From NCBI GenBank assembly GCA_021779665.1, contig JAJYAG010000008.1:1-64000 (forward strand): a stretch of 64,000 bases of DNA, given 5' to 3'. The notes beneath the pieces are model-generated. The model worked only from the letters and a program-made list of their open reading frames with translations, was not told the origin of the DNA and made no database searches. The translations under genes were made by a program, and so were the position numbers. The stretch is from Bacteroidota bacterium (GTDB lineage: Bacteria > Bacteroidota > Bacteroidia > Bacteroidales > JAAUTT01). Each line of letters begins with the position of its first letter. Position 1 is the stretch's first letter. Shown here in pieces: positions 33,375 to 42,187 of this stretch.

Positions 33375-33479
33375 ACCGGTTTACATAATTTTTAGGGCTG
33401 TTTGCTGTCGTCCGAGGTCTGATGACTGTGGACCGCAATAATTATTAAACAAGTGGCAAAGCTGATGGTTGGTATTGTT

Positions 33480-34001
33480 ATGGATAAATTGAACACCATT
33501 TGGACAATAGGCCATTCCACCCGGTCGGCCGATGAATTTTTGAATCTTCTGAAGATCAACAAAATTGCTCTGCTCGCCGATATCCGCAGCTTGCCTGGTT
33601 CGCGCAAGTTCCCTCATTTTGATAAAGAAGTTCTGGAAAAGAGCTTACCAGAAGCCGGAATTGAATACATCCATTTAAGAAATCTGGGCGGCAGGCGAAA
33701 GGTGAACCGCGATTCGAAGAATACTGCCTGGCGTGTACCTGCTTTTCGTGGTTACGCCGATTATATGGAGTCGGAAGACTTCGAAACAGCTGCAAAAGAG
33801 CTCGAACATCTGGCGCATGAGAGGAGAGTGGTCATCATGTGCTCCGAGGCAGTCTGGTGGCGGTGCCACAGAGGGTTAGTTGCCGACTGGCTCAAGCTTC
33901 GCGGCTGGAAGGTAATGCACATTCTTACACTTAAGAAAAGCGAGGAGCACCCTTATACATCGGTGGCCAGAATAGTAAATGGAAAACTTTGCTATTCTTA
34001 A
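33480..34001 (+). CDS. DUF488 family protein
   Basis: A 173-residue cytoplasmic protein with the DUF488 start TIWTIGHSTRSADEFLNLL, the strand IALLADIRSLPGSRKFPHFD, and VVIMCSEAVWWRCHRGLVAD (residues about 117-137) with the conserved Cys/His cluster. The function of the family is unknown; links to nucleic acid or stress biology have been proposed. I chose ATG 33480, since the longer frame to 33453 has no family-like residues. It is divergent from the AlkB-like gene, so both may belong to a DNA-damage response, as inference. Confidence 0.88.
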   Translation: MDKLNTIWTIGHSTRSADEFLNLLKINKIALLADIRSLPGSRKFPHFDKEVLEKSLPEAGIEYIHLRNLGGRRKVNRDSKNTAWRVPAFRGYADYMESEDFETAAKELEHLAHERRVVIMCSEAVWWRCHRGLVADWLKLRGWKVMHILTLKKSEEHPYTSVARIVNGKLCYS

Positions 34002-34092
34002 CCTTTAAAGATTAGTTTTGGCAGGGAACTTATAAATTCCTTAATTTGCAACAGTCTGTTAGGGCTACGTTGTAAAATGAATTTTAAGTTTT

Positions 34093-34117
34093 GGCTGAAA
34101 GCTTGAATAATTCAGCC
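34093..34117 (+). terminator. Hairpin terminator after DUF488
   Basis: GGCTGAA (34093-34099) pairs with TTCAGCC (34111-34117), followed by a short spacer and an AT-rich stretch with six T. It lies between the DUF488 stop (34001) and the ECF sigma start (34179). Confidence 0.5.
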
Positions 34118-34178
34118 CTCCTAAAATTTTTTACTCCCTTTCCAACCATTTCACCTTTCCCATGCTCTTTAATACGAA

Positions 34179-34718
34179 ATGAAGCTGATCTCTTTCCATA
34201 AGCAAACCGATAAAGAGCTGGTCAAAAGCTGCCTTGAGAACAACCGGATAGCGCAAAAGAAGCTGTTCGACAGTTACAAGGATGCCATGTATACCACCGC
34301 CATTCGCATGCTTGGAAATGAACACGACGCCAGCGATGTGCTTCAGGAAACTTTTATCGATGTTTTTGAGAACCTGTCCGGATTCAGGTTTGAATCTACA
34401 TTGAGCGCCTGGATAAAAGTGATCCTTGTCCGCAAAGCGCTGCGCAAGCTGAAATTTCAAAACGATTCTCAGGATTTGAATCAGGCAGAACACCTGTACC
34501 ATGACAATTGGAACCAGGACTTCACTGCCGGCGATCTCGAAAAGGCCATTCAGTCGCTTCCCGACTCTGCCCGTGCGGTTTTCCTGCTTGTGGAGGTGGA
34601 AGGTTTCAAACATCACGAAGTGGCGGCAATGCTGAATATCAGCACGGGAACGTCCAAGTCGCAGCTTCATTATTCGAAAATGCTGCTGCGGAAAAAATTA
34701 AAAGAGTTGAGGGGATGA
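34179..34718 (+). CDS. ECF RNA polymerase sigma factor (RpoE-like)
   Basis: A 179-residue sigma factor. Region 2 spans about residues 10-75 with RIAQKKLFDSYKDAMYTTAI and GNEHDASDVLQETFIDVFEN. Region 4 spans about 115-175 with LPDSARAVFLLVEVEGFKHH and EVAAMLNISTGTSKSQLHYS. It heads a tightly packed run: its stop overlaps the ATG of the next gene (ATGA), which in turn overlaps the DUF4097 gene. The next membrane protein is therefore the probable anti-sigma. This group differs from the SusC-linked ECF factor at 9212, as no FecR or STN is present. Confidence 0.92.
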   Translation: MKLISFHKQTDKELVKSCLENNRIAQKKLFDSYKDAMYTTAIRMLGNEHDASDVLQETFIDVFENLSGFRFESTLSAWIKVILVRKALRKLKFQNDSQDLNQAEHLYHDNWNQDFTAGDLEKAIQSLPDSARAVFLLVEVEGFKHHEVAAMLNISTGTSKSQLHYSKMLLRKKLKELRG

Positions 34719-35311
34719 AAAAGTTGTTTGACGATAAACTGAAAAAGGCTGCAAGCAGTTTGCCGGGGTATAAAGCCAACCCGGAAAGCTGGGCAGCCAT
34801 AGAACAGTACCTTGATTTCAGAGATAAGCTGAATGAGGTTAAAAACGATTTGCCGGTTCACAAGGCTCCCGATGCTGTATGGCCCAGACTTGAAAATGTT
34901 CAGGTGAAAAAATCAAAGCGGGACATTCAAATTCTATGGAAAGTTGCAGCTGCTGTCCTTTTCCTGGCAGGTTGCTGGTTTGTTTTTCAAACATATTCGG
35001 GCCGGAAGTTAAGCTACACTACTGAAGTGGCGACCGGCTTCAACCCTGAACTTTCTTTTCCTGCCGACAGTTCGCTTGTTCAGGTCACTGAATTTATTGA
35101 GCAGCAATGCCGCAATAACACAAACGTATGCAGTGAACCCGATTTCTCAGTGAAGAAGCAGAAGCTGGAGGAAGTAAACCAGGAAATTGATAAACTCGAC
35201 GAAGTTATCAAAACGCTTGGAAGTTCCGAATCCCTGGTGAAAACCCGCATCAGTCTTGAGAATTACAAAGCTGAATTAATTAAAGATCTGATTAAAAAAC
35301 TTACATCATGA
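34715..35311 (+). CDS. Single-pass membrane protein, probable anti-sigma partner of the ECF factor
   Basis: A 198-residue protein I cannot assign by family. A cytoplasmic N-terminal segment (about 1-68) with two short repeats, YKANPESWAAIEQYL and HKAPDAVWPRLENV, precedes the transmembrane helix ILWKVAAAVLFLAGCWFVF (about 72-90). The outer part has two Cys (about residues 130 and 136) and a coiled coil KLEEVNQEIDKLDEVIKTL near the C-terminus. The position and translational overlap with the sigma gene (ATGA) and the topology fit an anti-sigma factor of non-standard sequence. Confidence 0.75.
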   Translation: MKKLFDDKLKKAASSLPGYKANPESWAAIEQYLDFRDKLNEVKNDLPVHKAPDAVWPRLENVQVKKSKRDIQILWKVAAAVLFLAGCWFVFQTYSGRKLSYTTEVATGFNPELSFPADSSLVQVTEFIEQQCRNNTNVCSEPDFSVKKQKLEEVNQEIDKLDEVIKTLGSSESLVKTRISLENYKAELIKDLIKKLTS

Positions 35312-36189
35312 TACCATTCATTAAAAAGATTTTATTCCTGCTGTTTGTTGCAGGGGCTATCCACAGCCCCGGGGCTGCCCAGGATAAGATACAGGTGGTG
35401 ACGCGCACAGTTACAAAAACCGTAAGCCTGTCGGAAGTCGAAGGGCTAACCATTAAAAGCGAAAAAGCAAATATCGTAATTGGAAAATCCGTCAATAACT
35501 TGGTAAAAATAAGGCTGTCGCTTGTCTCTAAAAACCCGTCGCGCAAAATAGCCGAAGAAGATCTAAAATTTTGCGATTACATTATGGAAAACAGGGGAAA
35601 TGTTCTCTACATTTCAAACAGCTTCCAGGCAAAAAATAATTTCAGGGAGATCTCCAGTAACCTGAGTGCCCGCTACGAAGTTGAAGTCCCTGATGGTTTT
35701 ACGGTTAATATTTCCAACATTTATGGCGATGTTACAATATCAGGAGTGAAAGCGAGTCAGACTGTTTCTTTAAATTTCGGTCAGTTATATCTGAAAAATG
35801 TTGACGGGAGAGTCCAGGTTCGTTCCACTTTTTCTGATATTACCGGAGAAGTGCTTAACGGCCCGGTAAATATCGAATCACAGAATGCCGTAATCCGTCT
35901 CCGGGGGGTAAACGATATGCTCGATATTTCGGGCAAGTTTGGCGAGATCAGCCTTTCGGATGTGAATGCTTCCATTATGGTGAAAGGCGAGATGACCAAA
36001 GTAAATGTCGCGGTTAAAGATATCGGCGATTATACCTTCCGTCTCATGACCCAGAAAGAAAAGATAATTGCACCTCCCGAACTTAGAAAAAATCTGGTTC
36101 AAAAGTCTGGAACCTCTACCCTGAACTTTGGTTCAGGCAAAATAATGATCAATGTTTCAACCAGCTACAATTCAATTAATATTAAATAA
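35308..36189 (+). CDS. Exported DUF4097-type beta-helical adhesin-like protein
   Basis: A 293-residue protein with a signal peptide ending HSPGAAQ. The rest consists of short beta repeats, for example SNIYGDVTISGVKASQTVSL, and NFGQLYLKNVDGRVQVRSTF, the pattern of DUF4097/DUF2807 putative adhesins that form a right-handed beta solenoid. It starts inside the stop of the membrane protein (ATGA). Similar proteins are often encoded with an ECF sigma and anti-sigma and are thought to act in envelope stress or surface sensing. Confidence 0.8.
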   Translation: MIPFIKKILFLLFVAGAIHSPGAAQDKIQVVTRTVTKTVSLSEVEGLTIKSEKANIVIGKSVNNLVKIRLSLVSKNPSRKIAEEDLKFCDYIMENRGNVLYISNSFQAKNNFREISSNLSARYEVEVPDGFTVNISNIYGDVTISGVKASQTVSLNFGQLYLKNVDGRVQVRSTFSDITGEVLNGPVNIESQNAVIRLRGVNDMLDISGKFGEISLSDVNASIMVKGEMTKVNVAVKDIGDYTFRLMTQKEKIIAPPELRKNLVQKSGTSTLNFGSGKIMINVSTSYNSINIK

Positions 36190-36190
36190 A

Positions 36191-36835
36191 ATGACCATCC
36201 GAAAATATAAGCATCCACTACTCACATTGCTTCTCCTGTTTACGTTTGGGTTATCGCAGGCGCAAAAGCAGGACAGCTTGGAGTACCAGTCGAAAAGAAA
36301 ACTTCAGTACCTGGATATTACCATGAACGATGAAAAAAGCATGCTGAAGTTATCGCCCGACTATTACGTGTCCGATCATTTCAACTATTTAAGCCTTTAT
36401 TTAAGTTATGAGACAAAAATCAGAAAACAGTTTTCCTTTTCTGTCAATAATTCTTCTTTATTCGATGTTTATCCAAAAACCTCTTATGTTGTTACAGGAA
36501 GTGAGCAGAAATCCGTCAGCTTCTACAATTCAACGGGTGTAAGCTTTCGTTACTATTTCACACTGGACCGGCGCATGCGCGAAGGAGTTTCGGGGAATAA
36601 TCTCATCGGACTGTATGCCGAGGTTGAGATGCTCAACCTGGTTAATCTTTACGACAAAGGCCTGTACAAGGATTTTATGGATAAGCGTGTGATTGATGTC
36701 CCCGACCCCAAAATTTCAGTTGGGCTGCAAAAGCGTCTTAACCGGTGGTCGTACGTGGATGTTTATGTCTCGTCGATGTATTACCGGGACTTACTGGTAA
36801 GTAGTATTGGATTCCGTATCGGGATTGCCCTCTGA
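36191..36835 (+). CDS. Outer-membrane beta-barrel-like protein, paralogue 1 of 3
   Basis: A 214-residue exported protein (signal ending GLSQAQ) rich in alternating hydrophobic/aromatic strands. Features shared with the next two genes are KLQYLDITMNDEKSMLKLSP near the N-terminus, GVSFRYYFTLDRRMREGVSG then NNLIGLYAE in the middle, and VGLQKRLNRWSYVDVY then SIGFRIGIAL at the end. The terminal aromatic/Gly strand fits an outer-membrane barrel of about eight strands. It is one base after the DUF4097 stop, so it belongs to the ECF operon. Function unknown. Confidence 0.75.
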   Translation: MTIRKYKHPLLTLLLLFTFGLSQAQKQDSLEYQSKRKLQYLDITMNDEKSMLKLSPDYYVSDHFNYLSLYLSYETKIRKQFSFSVNNSSLFDVYPKTSYVVTGSEQKSVSFYNSTGVSFRYYFTLDRRMREGVSGNNLIGLYAEVEMLNLVNLYDKGLYKDFMDKRVIDVPDPKISVGLQKRLNRWSYVDVYVSSMYYRDLLVSSIGFRIGIAL

Positions 36836-36861
36836 AATTCAACAACTAAAACCGTTAAATT

Positions 36862-37536
36862 ATGTCAACCACATACAAAATCATCATAACAATCCTCTTT
36901 ATTTTTCTGAATACAGCTGTTAAATCACAAACCGACTCTTCAAAAGTTTTTTACAGCGAGGAAGATAAAGAGCAGTCGGACTTTAAGCTGCGTAAAAGCT
37001 ATCCATACCTCGACATAAAAATGAAAGACGAGGACTGGCTTGTAAAAGTTGCCCCCAAGTTTCAGTTAGTGAAGCGATATGGAAATTTGTCACTCGACAT
37101 TGGAATTGAAAAGAAAGTGCTGACTGACTTTTCACTGCAGGTTTATAACAGTTCTTCCTTAAGTATTGATCAGAACACAAATACATTTTCAGGCAACCTG
37201 TCTCTTGAAGCCAGATACTATCCGGGATTAAGTGCAAGAGTCTCGAAGGGCACTTCGGGGAATAACCTGAGCGGAGTATATGTTGGTGCAGGATCGGCAT
37301 ATCTGTTTGAATACTCCACTGACAAGCTGAATAATAACGATCATACAGATTACAACATCCGTAGTCCTTTCCCTTATTTTGTTGTTGGAGTTCAGAAACG
37401 TTTGAATAACTGGTCGTTTTTAGAAGTTTATTCTATTACCGGATATTCAAAAGATGCTTATTATTATTCTGGTTTCCAATTTAAGCGCTTATACTCCACA
37501 CTCGGTTTCCGCCTGGGTTTTGCATGGGGGAAATAG
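36862..37536 (+). CDS. Outer-membrane beta-barrel-like protein, paralogue 2 of 3
   Basis: A 224-residue exported protein with a signal ending AVKSQ. It repeats the paralogue pattern: KVFYSEEDKEQSDFKLRKSY, YLDIKMKDEDWLVKVAPKFQ, GTSGNNLSGVYVGAG, VGVQKRLNNWSFLEVY and a final LGFRLGFAWGK. The SKVFYSEE/DSAKVTYSEE segment is shared only with paralogue 3, so these two are the closest pair. It follows 26 bases after paralogue 1. It is probably a co-regulated outer-membrane protein made in response to the ECF signal. Confidence 0.75.
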   Translation: MSTTYKIIITILFIFLNTAVKSQTDSSKVFYSEEDKEQSDFKLRKSYPYLDIKMKDEDWLVKVAPKFQLVKRYGNLSLDIGIEKKVLTDFSLQVYNSSSLSIDQNTNTFSGNLSLEARYYPGLSARVSKGTSGNNLSGVYVGAGSAYLFEYSTDKLNNNDHTDYNIRSPFPYFVVGVQKRLNNWSFLEVYSITGYSKDAYYYSGFQFKRLYSTLGFRLGFAWGK

Positions 37537-37561
37537 AAGTAAAAATCAACCAACCAATTAT

Positions 37562-38279
37562 ATGAGAAACTCTTTTAAGAAAATTGCTTTATCAGCATCA
37601 TTAGCTTTGTTTATGGTGAACAGTTATGCCCAGGTCGATTCGGCAAAAGTTACCTACAGCGAAGAGCGTAAGGACACCTCCGACTTTCGCTATAGAAGGT
37701 TGTACCAATATCTGGATATCAATATGAAGGATGAGAAAATGATGTTTAAAGTCTCACCCGATTTTAGCATATCTAAGTCAAATAAGCAGTTTGGGCTTCA
37801 GCTTAGCTATGAACATAAAATTCATAAACAGTTTTCGTTTTTTAATTTCTACCACCAATACTTTTTTTATACAGCAGATTCCTTATTATAGCTACTGGTC
37901 GGTTGGCTCAAAGTACAGTATTAACAATAATTTTTTTAGTTCGAATATTGGTTCTGGTTTCAGGTGGTACTTTACTTTAAATAAAAGAATAAAAAATGGT
38001 GCTTCAGGAAACAACTTCAATGGATTGTACGCTGAGGCTGGTATAGAAAATATTGCTAATTATATAGACGGAACTATATATTATCGTCAGCAAAGTACAT
38101 TGGTATTTGTCGATAATGGCTTTCATGTTTTTCCATCCTTTGATCCTCGAATCTCACTGGGTTTTCAAAGAAGATTTAATAACTGGTCGTATTTTGATAT
38201 TTTTACTACTACAAACCTGACTTATGGCGCACTTTACTGGGATCTCGGGTTTCGTCTGGGCTTTGCATGGGGAAAATAA
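37562..38279 (+). pseudogene. Outer-membrane beta-barrel-like protein, paralogue 3 of 3, split by a +1 frameshift
   Basis: The first frame (37562-37891) encodes a signal peptide ending NSYAQ, DSAKVTYSEERKDTSDFR and YLDINMKDEKMMFKVSPDF, then stops. The rest of the barrel lies in the next frame (IPYYSYWSVGSKYSINNN, GFRWYFTLNKRIKNGASG, LGFQRRFNNWSYFDIF and final LGFRLGFAWGK) to 38279. Dropping one T from the T7 run at 37862-37868 (or the T6 run at 37838-37843) gives one 238-residue protein that aligns along its whole length with paralogues 1 and 2. A sequencing over-call, a recent mutation or phase variation are all possible. Confidence 0.78.
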
Positions 38280-38295
38280 TGAACCATTAATGCTA

Positions 38296-38329
38296 ATCTG
38301 CTGATTACCCTTTTTGGTAATCAGCAGAT
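38296..38329. terminator. Bidirectional terminator between the ECF operon and the FISUMP gene
   Basis: ATCTGCTGATTACC (38296-38309) pairs perfectly over 14 bases with GGTAATCAGCAGAT (38316-38329) around CTTTTT. It lies between the convergent genes ending at 38279 (+) and 38341 (-). Confidence 0.85.
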
Positions 38330-38340
38330 ATATATATAAA

Positions 38341-40197
38341 TTATTCTTTAACACACCTTACCGACAAGCCATATTTCTTATAAATATATCCCTGCAGTGC
38401 CATGTTGTAATTGTATAGCAGCTGTAGGTAGGTGGCTGTTCGGGTGCTGTAGTTGTCGGAGTTCCAGAAATTTGCTTCCACACCTTTGTAATCGAACGAT
38501 CCATCGTCCAGGCGTGAACCGCCGGGAAGGGCTTTGAAACCATAAGCATCGGTTCCGGGGAATCCTGATAGGGTCCAATGGCTATTACCGGCTTCTTTCA
38601 GAAGTTTTCCTGCTGTTGAGGCATCGCCAACAAAATTGATAAGTTTTTCATAATCTTCTTTGGATGGCACTTTCCAGCCTGTGGGACAGAGTTTTCCTGT
38701 TTCAATCACATACCAGTTATAAAGGGCACCGTATGGTGTGGCGTGGTTCGCCGAGTCTCTATTGTACCAGCAGTAGGCGGGTGTAATTAATTTCGCCCAG
38801 GTTGTATCGGCAACCACTCTTGGGATTGGTGTTCCGTCGTTGTACTTCGTGGTTCGCAGATTGGTGGTTGTCCACTCCTGATATCCAATGCCAAGAGTAT
38901 TGTAAATGTTGCCGTCGCGATCGGTTACAGTTCCGGTTTTTCCGGTAAGCACCGTCCTGAAAGACGTGTCCTTGCCGTATACTGTTCCAAGTTCGTTTTG
39001 GGCTACAACGCGGTAATGGTAAATGGTGTTCGCTGTCAGTCCTGAGAGGCTCATGCGTACGGTGTCGTTATCCAGGGTTACGTGTGTATTGTAGGTAGCG
39101 ACCGATCCATAAGCGGTTGTTTGCCCGTATTCGAAACTAACGTTGGTGCTTAAGCTGTTTGCACTCACCAAACCGTTCACGGTAGCCGTTTCGCGGCTGA
39201 GATTGGTTACTGAAAGGGTTTTTGCTACAGGAACTTTTCCCGGAAGGGTGAACTTCATCTCAATACCGTACGAGGTTCCGATACTGTTCACTGCGTAAAC
39301 GTTATAGTAATAGGTGGCTCCGGGGGTGAGATTTGCCAGCGTTGCGGCAAATGTACCATCGTTCGCGATTACCTGTTTTGTTCCTGTTGTGATGGCACCT
39401 GGGTTTGTACCCCAGTATATGCCGCGTTCTGTTACTTCAGCGCCGCCGTTCGAAGTAATCTCTCCTCCGACCAGGGCAGCGTGAACTGTTATGTCTTTTG
39501 CAGGAATAGTTTTCAGGATGGGGGCCACAGGCTCTGTTCTGAAGTTAATTTCGTCGCCAAACGATGTCCCTTTTATGTTGGTTGCAAATGCCACATAATA
39601 GTATTCCGAAGTACGGGCAAGTTCTGTCAGACTTGTTGTAAAGCTGCCTTTGCCGGTGCCAATCTCTACTTTTTGGCCTGTAACAGCAGGATTGGGGTGG
39701 ATGCCCCAGTAAATGCCCCGCTGCGATATTTCAAAACCGCCGTCGTCGTTTACTGTGCCTCCAACGGTTGCCGAGCTGGAGGTACGTTCTGTTACAGGCG
39801 ACGTGGTTACTGTTGGCAGGTTGATCTGGGTAGTAAAGAATGTTTCTTCGCCATAAGCTGTTCCTACCTTATTTTTTGCAAAGGCTTTAACAAAATATTT
39901 TTTCCCTGATTTCAGTCCTTTCAGCGTGTCGTAGAAAACGCCCATGCCTGTGCCCATCTGTACTTTCAAACCCTTGGTTTCAGGGTTGGTTATTGTATCC
40001 CAGAAATAACCCCGTTCTGTTATTTCGCTGCCTCCATCTTCCGCAACCTTGCCTCCCACGCGGGCTGAAGTATTTAATATATTATCCACCGACGAAGTCT
40101 GGACTTTAGGCGGAAAACTTTTTTCTTCCTTTTTACACGAGAATATTGAATATATCAGCATCAGTGCTAATCCGGAACATATAATGAGTTTCTTCAT
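38341..40197 (-). CDS. Surface lipoprotein with four FN3-like repeats and a FISUMP domain
   Basis: A 618-residue lipoprotein (signal ending SIFSCKKEE). Four repeats of about 90 residues (roughly 30-390) each carry an ERG(Y/I)(F/Y)WG-type strand, for example GSEITERGYFWDT and GAEVTERGIYWGT, and a YFVKAFAKNKVGTAYGEE-like end, typical of fibronectin type III-like modules. Residues about 420-618 form a FISUMP domain (Fibrobacter succinogenes major paralogous domain): TVTDRDGNIYNTLGIGYQEW, GALYNWYVIETGKLCPTGWK and final YGLSVRCVKE. It is 11 bases after the fibre-like gene and last in that operon. It is probably surface exposed; ligand unknown. Confidence 0.88.
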   Translation of the reverse strand: MKKLIICSGLALMLIYSIFSCKKEEKSFPPKVQTSSVDNILNTSARVGGKVAEDGGSEITERGYFWDTITNPETKGLKVQMGTGMGVFYDTLKGLKSGKKYFVKAFAKNKVGTAYGEETFFTTQINLPTVTTSPVTERTSSSATVGGTVNDDGGFEISQRGIYWGIHPNPAVTGQKVEIGTGKGSFTTSLTELARTSEYYYVAFATNIKGTSFGDEINFRTEPVAPILKTIPAKDITVHAALVGGEITSNGGAEVTERGIYWGTNPGAITTGTKQVIANDGTFAATLANLTPGATYYYNVYAVNSIGTSYGIEMKFTLPGKVPVAKTLSVTNLSRETATVNGLVSANSLSTNVSFEYGQTTAYGSVATYNTHVTLDNDTVRMSLSGLTANTIYHYRVVAQNELGTVYGKDTSFRTVLTGKTGTVTDRDGNIYNTLGIGYQEWTTTNLRTTKYNDGTPIPRVVADTTWAKLITPAYCWYNRDSANHATPYGALYNWYVIETGKLCPTGWKVPSKEDYEKLINFVGDASTAGKLLKEAGNSHWTLSGFPGTDAYGFKALPGGSRLDDGSFDYKGVEANFWNSDNYSTRTATYLQLLYNYNMALQGYIYKKYGLSVRCVKE

Positions 40198-40208
40198 ACT
40201 GGTTTGAG

Positions 40209-42140
40209 TTAAAAGTTACGGACTACTTTCTTACCCGCCTTCAGGTCGCGGTTGTAATTTTCTTCCACCTTGTTGTTGATGGTGGTGTACAGCTCGTTTA
40301 CATAGTTTCTACGGAAAGCAGCATCGTTGTCAAGCTTCTGAAAAACAGGATAGTTTTGAATGGTGCCTCTCTTTTCGAGAATTTCTTTCGCTTTCTTCAA
40401 ACCTTCATCAATTTGTTCTTTTGTGATTTTATAATAGAACATGGTAGGCTCATCGCTGTTGATGGCAGGTTGAACCTCTTCAACAACTTTGGCTTTAACG
40501 GCTGCTGCAACAGTTTCTTTGGGTGCTGAGCCTGACTTCATTTGCTCTCCGTATTGCGGAACAAGCTGCGACAGCACGGCATTCATTTTATCCAGTTGTG
40601 CCTTCAGTGTATTAATTTCTTCTTCCTGTTGTTTGATACGTTTTTCCTGCCTGGCGCTTATCCTTGCTATATCGGTGGTGTTAATCCCCACGGCTGTGTT
40701 TACATAGCTGTAATATTCGTTTTGTGCGCTTCCCCATGCGATGCCTGCTATTTTAAAATAATCTTCGGCATTCATATTTTCGGGAGAAACTGCAATTCCG
40801 GCGCCATCGTTTCTGCCACTGGGAATAATGTAATCGCCGGGATTTACCTTACCCAGCACCTTTGTTTCAACCTGACCGATAAATGCAATTTTAACATAGG
40901 CATCCTCTTTTCCTCCTTCTGGAATATTACCGACAACAATGGGTTTCCTCGAAACGATCATAATCTTATCCGCATCTTTAACCGACCGGCTTACGAACCC
41001 GTTTTTGATCCCAACTACGTCTCCCGGGTTGAACTTCTCTGCCGGATTTGCCTTTGGAAGATATTCAGCATAGTCGGCTCCTTTCGACTCGTAAGCCACA
41101 CCCGCATTTCCAAAAACTTCCGCATTATAATAGGCAATATTGGCGGTGGCAATGGCTACCTGCGCCACGCCAAATGCTATTTCCGAGGCCGATGGTGCCG
41201 TAACACAAGCTCCCAGACCCACGCAAGGCGTTGATGATGTTGAGGCTGCCACAAGTTCTGCTCCAGCCATGGCGAGTTCGGTAACAAGCTTTACATTTTC
41301 GTAGTACATATCGAACCCCGAAGTAATGTCGCTGATGGACTGGCCTTCAATTCTTCCCTGAACGCCTTCGTCGTCCCAAAAAGTTACAAAGTTGTTTGAA
41401 CTGTTGCGCGAACCGTTCACCTTAATGGCAATCCCCTGGTTGCTGCCTTTTACATATAAAGGGTAGCTGGCAGTTTGATCGTCGGTACCGCTTATGTTAG
41501 CCGTCACAACCACCATCCCGTTGAGGTTGCTTGCCGAATTAACGGTGAGGGTATCTCCAAGTGTTGTGCTCTGTTTTACCTGAAGCTGTCCCGACAGGTT
41601 GGTGAGGCTGCCGTTGTTAACGTCGAGACTGCCGTTCAGATTGGTGGTGGCATTCACTGATAAATCCTGGAGGGTTGATTTTCCGTCAACTTTTAATGTG
41701 CCTGTTGCCGTAATATTTTTATGATAAGCGTAAGGAATAAAGGTTAGCTCCTGGTAGCTGAAGTCGGTATAAAAAACATCGGTCTGGCTGATACTGATAT
41801 CCACCTTCAGATTTTTGGAAGTGCCGTCCCAGTCTATTTCTTTAAATGTTTTAGGACTTGAAGCTGTAGTTTTCCCCTGTCCGATAGTCAGGTTGATGAT
41901 GCCGAAAGCATCTGTGGTGGTTTCGTGCTCTTCCTGGTAATCAACTGTTCCTGCTGCATCCAGTATTGTAAAGCGAACCTTGATAGTCCTGTTCGGAAGA
42001 ATTACTCCGGATGCATCAATGCCCGGCAGTTCCTGCGCATTCTGGTCAATTACAACGGCCTGGTAACTTAGACCCTGAATCTGGGCAAATATGCTTGTAA
42101 CCAGGAAGCTGAAGAAAGCGATAAATATTAATTTTTTCAT
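40209..42140 (-). CDS. Fibre-like surface protein with peptidase_G2-like domain and C-terminal coiled coil
   Basis: A 643-residue exported protein (signal ending SIFAQ; a start six codons upstream is also possible). The N-terminal module (about 20-145; GLSYQAVVID, FGIINLTIGQGKT, FIPYAYHKN) is shared with the protein at 52792-54396. A central region of Asn/Thr-rich beta repeats (about 150-240) resembles phage tail-fibre shafts. GADYAEYLPKANPAEKFNPG then DVVGI resembles the peptidase_G2/intramolecular chaperone-like domain of tail spikes. The end contains a coiled coil (RISARQEKRIKQQEEEINTL and on) and a charged helical tail. It likely forms a trimer on the cell surface. It follows the T9SS and barrel genes. 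Confidence 0.75.
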   Translation of the reverse strand: MKKLIFIAFFSFLVTSIFAQIQGLSYQAVVIDQNAQELPGIDASGVILPNRTIKVRFTILDAAGTVDYQEEHETTTDAFGIINLTIGQGKTTASSPKTFKEIDWDGTSKNLKVDISISQTDVFYTDFSYQELTFIPYAYHKNITATGTLKVDGKSTLQDLSVNATTNLNGSLDVNNGSLTNLSGQLQVKQSTTLGDTLTVNSASNLNGMVVVTANISGTDDQTASYPLYVKGSNQGIAIKVNGSRNSSNNFVTFWDDEGVQGRIEGQSISDITSGFDMYYENVKLVTELAMAGAELVAASTSSTPCVGLGACVTAPSASEIAFGVAQVAIATANIAYYNAEVFGNAGVAYESKGADYAEYLPKANPAEKFNPGDVVGIKNGFVSRSVKDADKIMIVSRKPIVVGNIPEGGKEDAYVKIAFIGQVETKVLGKVNPGDYIIPSGRNDGAGIAVSPENMNAEDYFKIAGIAWGSAQNEYYSYVNTAVGINTTDIARISARQEKRIKQQEEEINTLKAQLDKMNAVLSQLVPQYGEQMKSGSAPKETVAAAVKAKVVEEVQPAINSDEPTMFYYKITKEQIDEGLKKAKEILEKRGTIQNYPVFQKLDNDAAFRRNYVNELYTTINNKVEENYNRDLKAGKKVVRNF

Positions 42141-42187
42141 TACTGTATATTTTGACATTCTGAGGTTTTGTAATTAAGATACTGCGC

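Noticed and set aside
40542-41234. 230-residue plus-strand open frame inside the fibre-like gene
   Set aside because: Antisense to a continuous fibre protein with a signal peptide. It is Cys/Ile-rich and has no domain.
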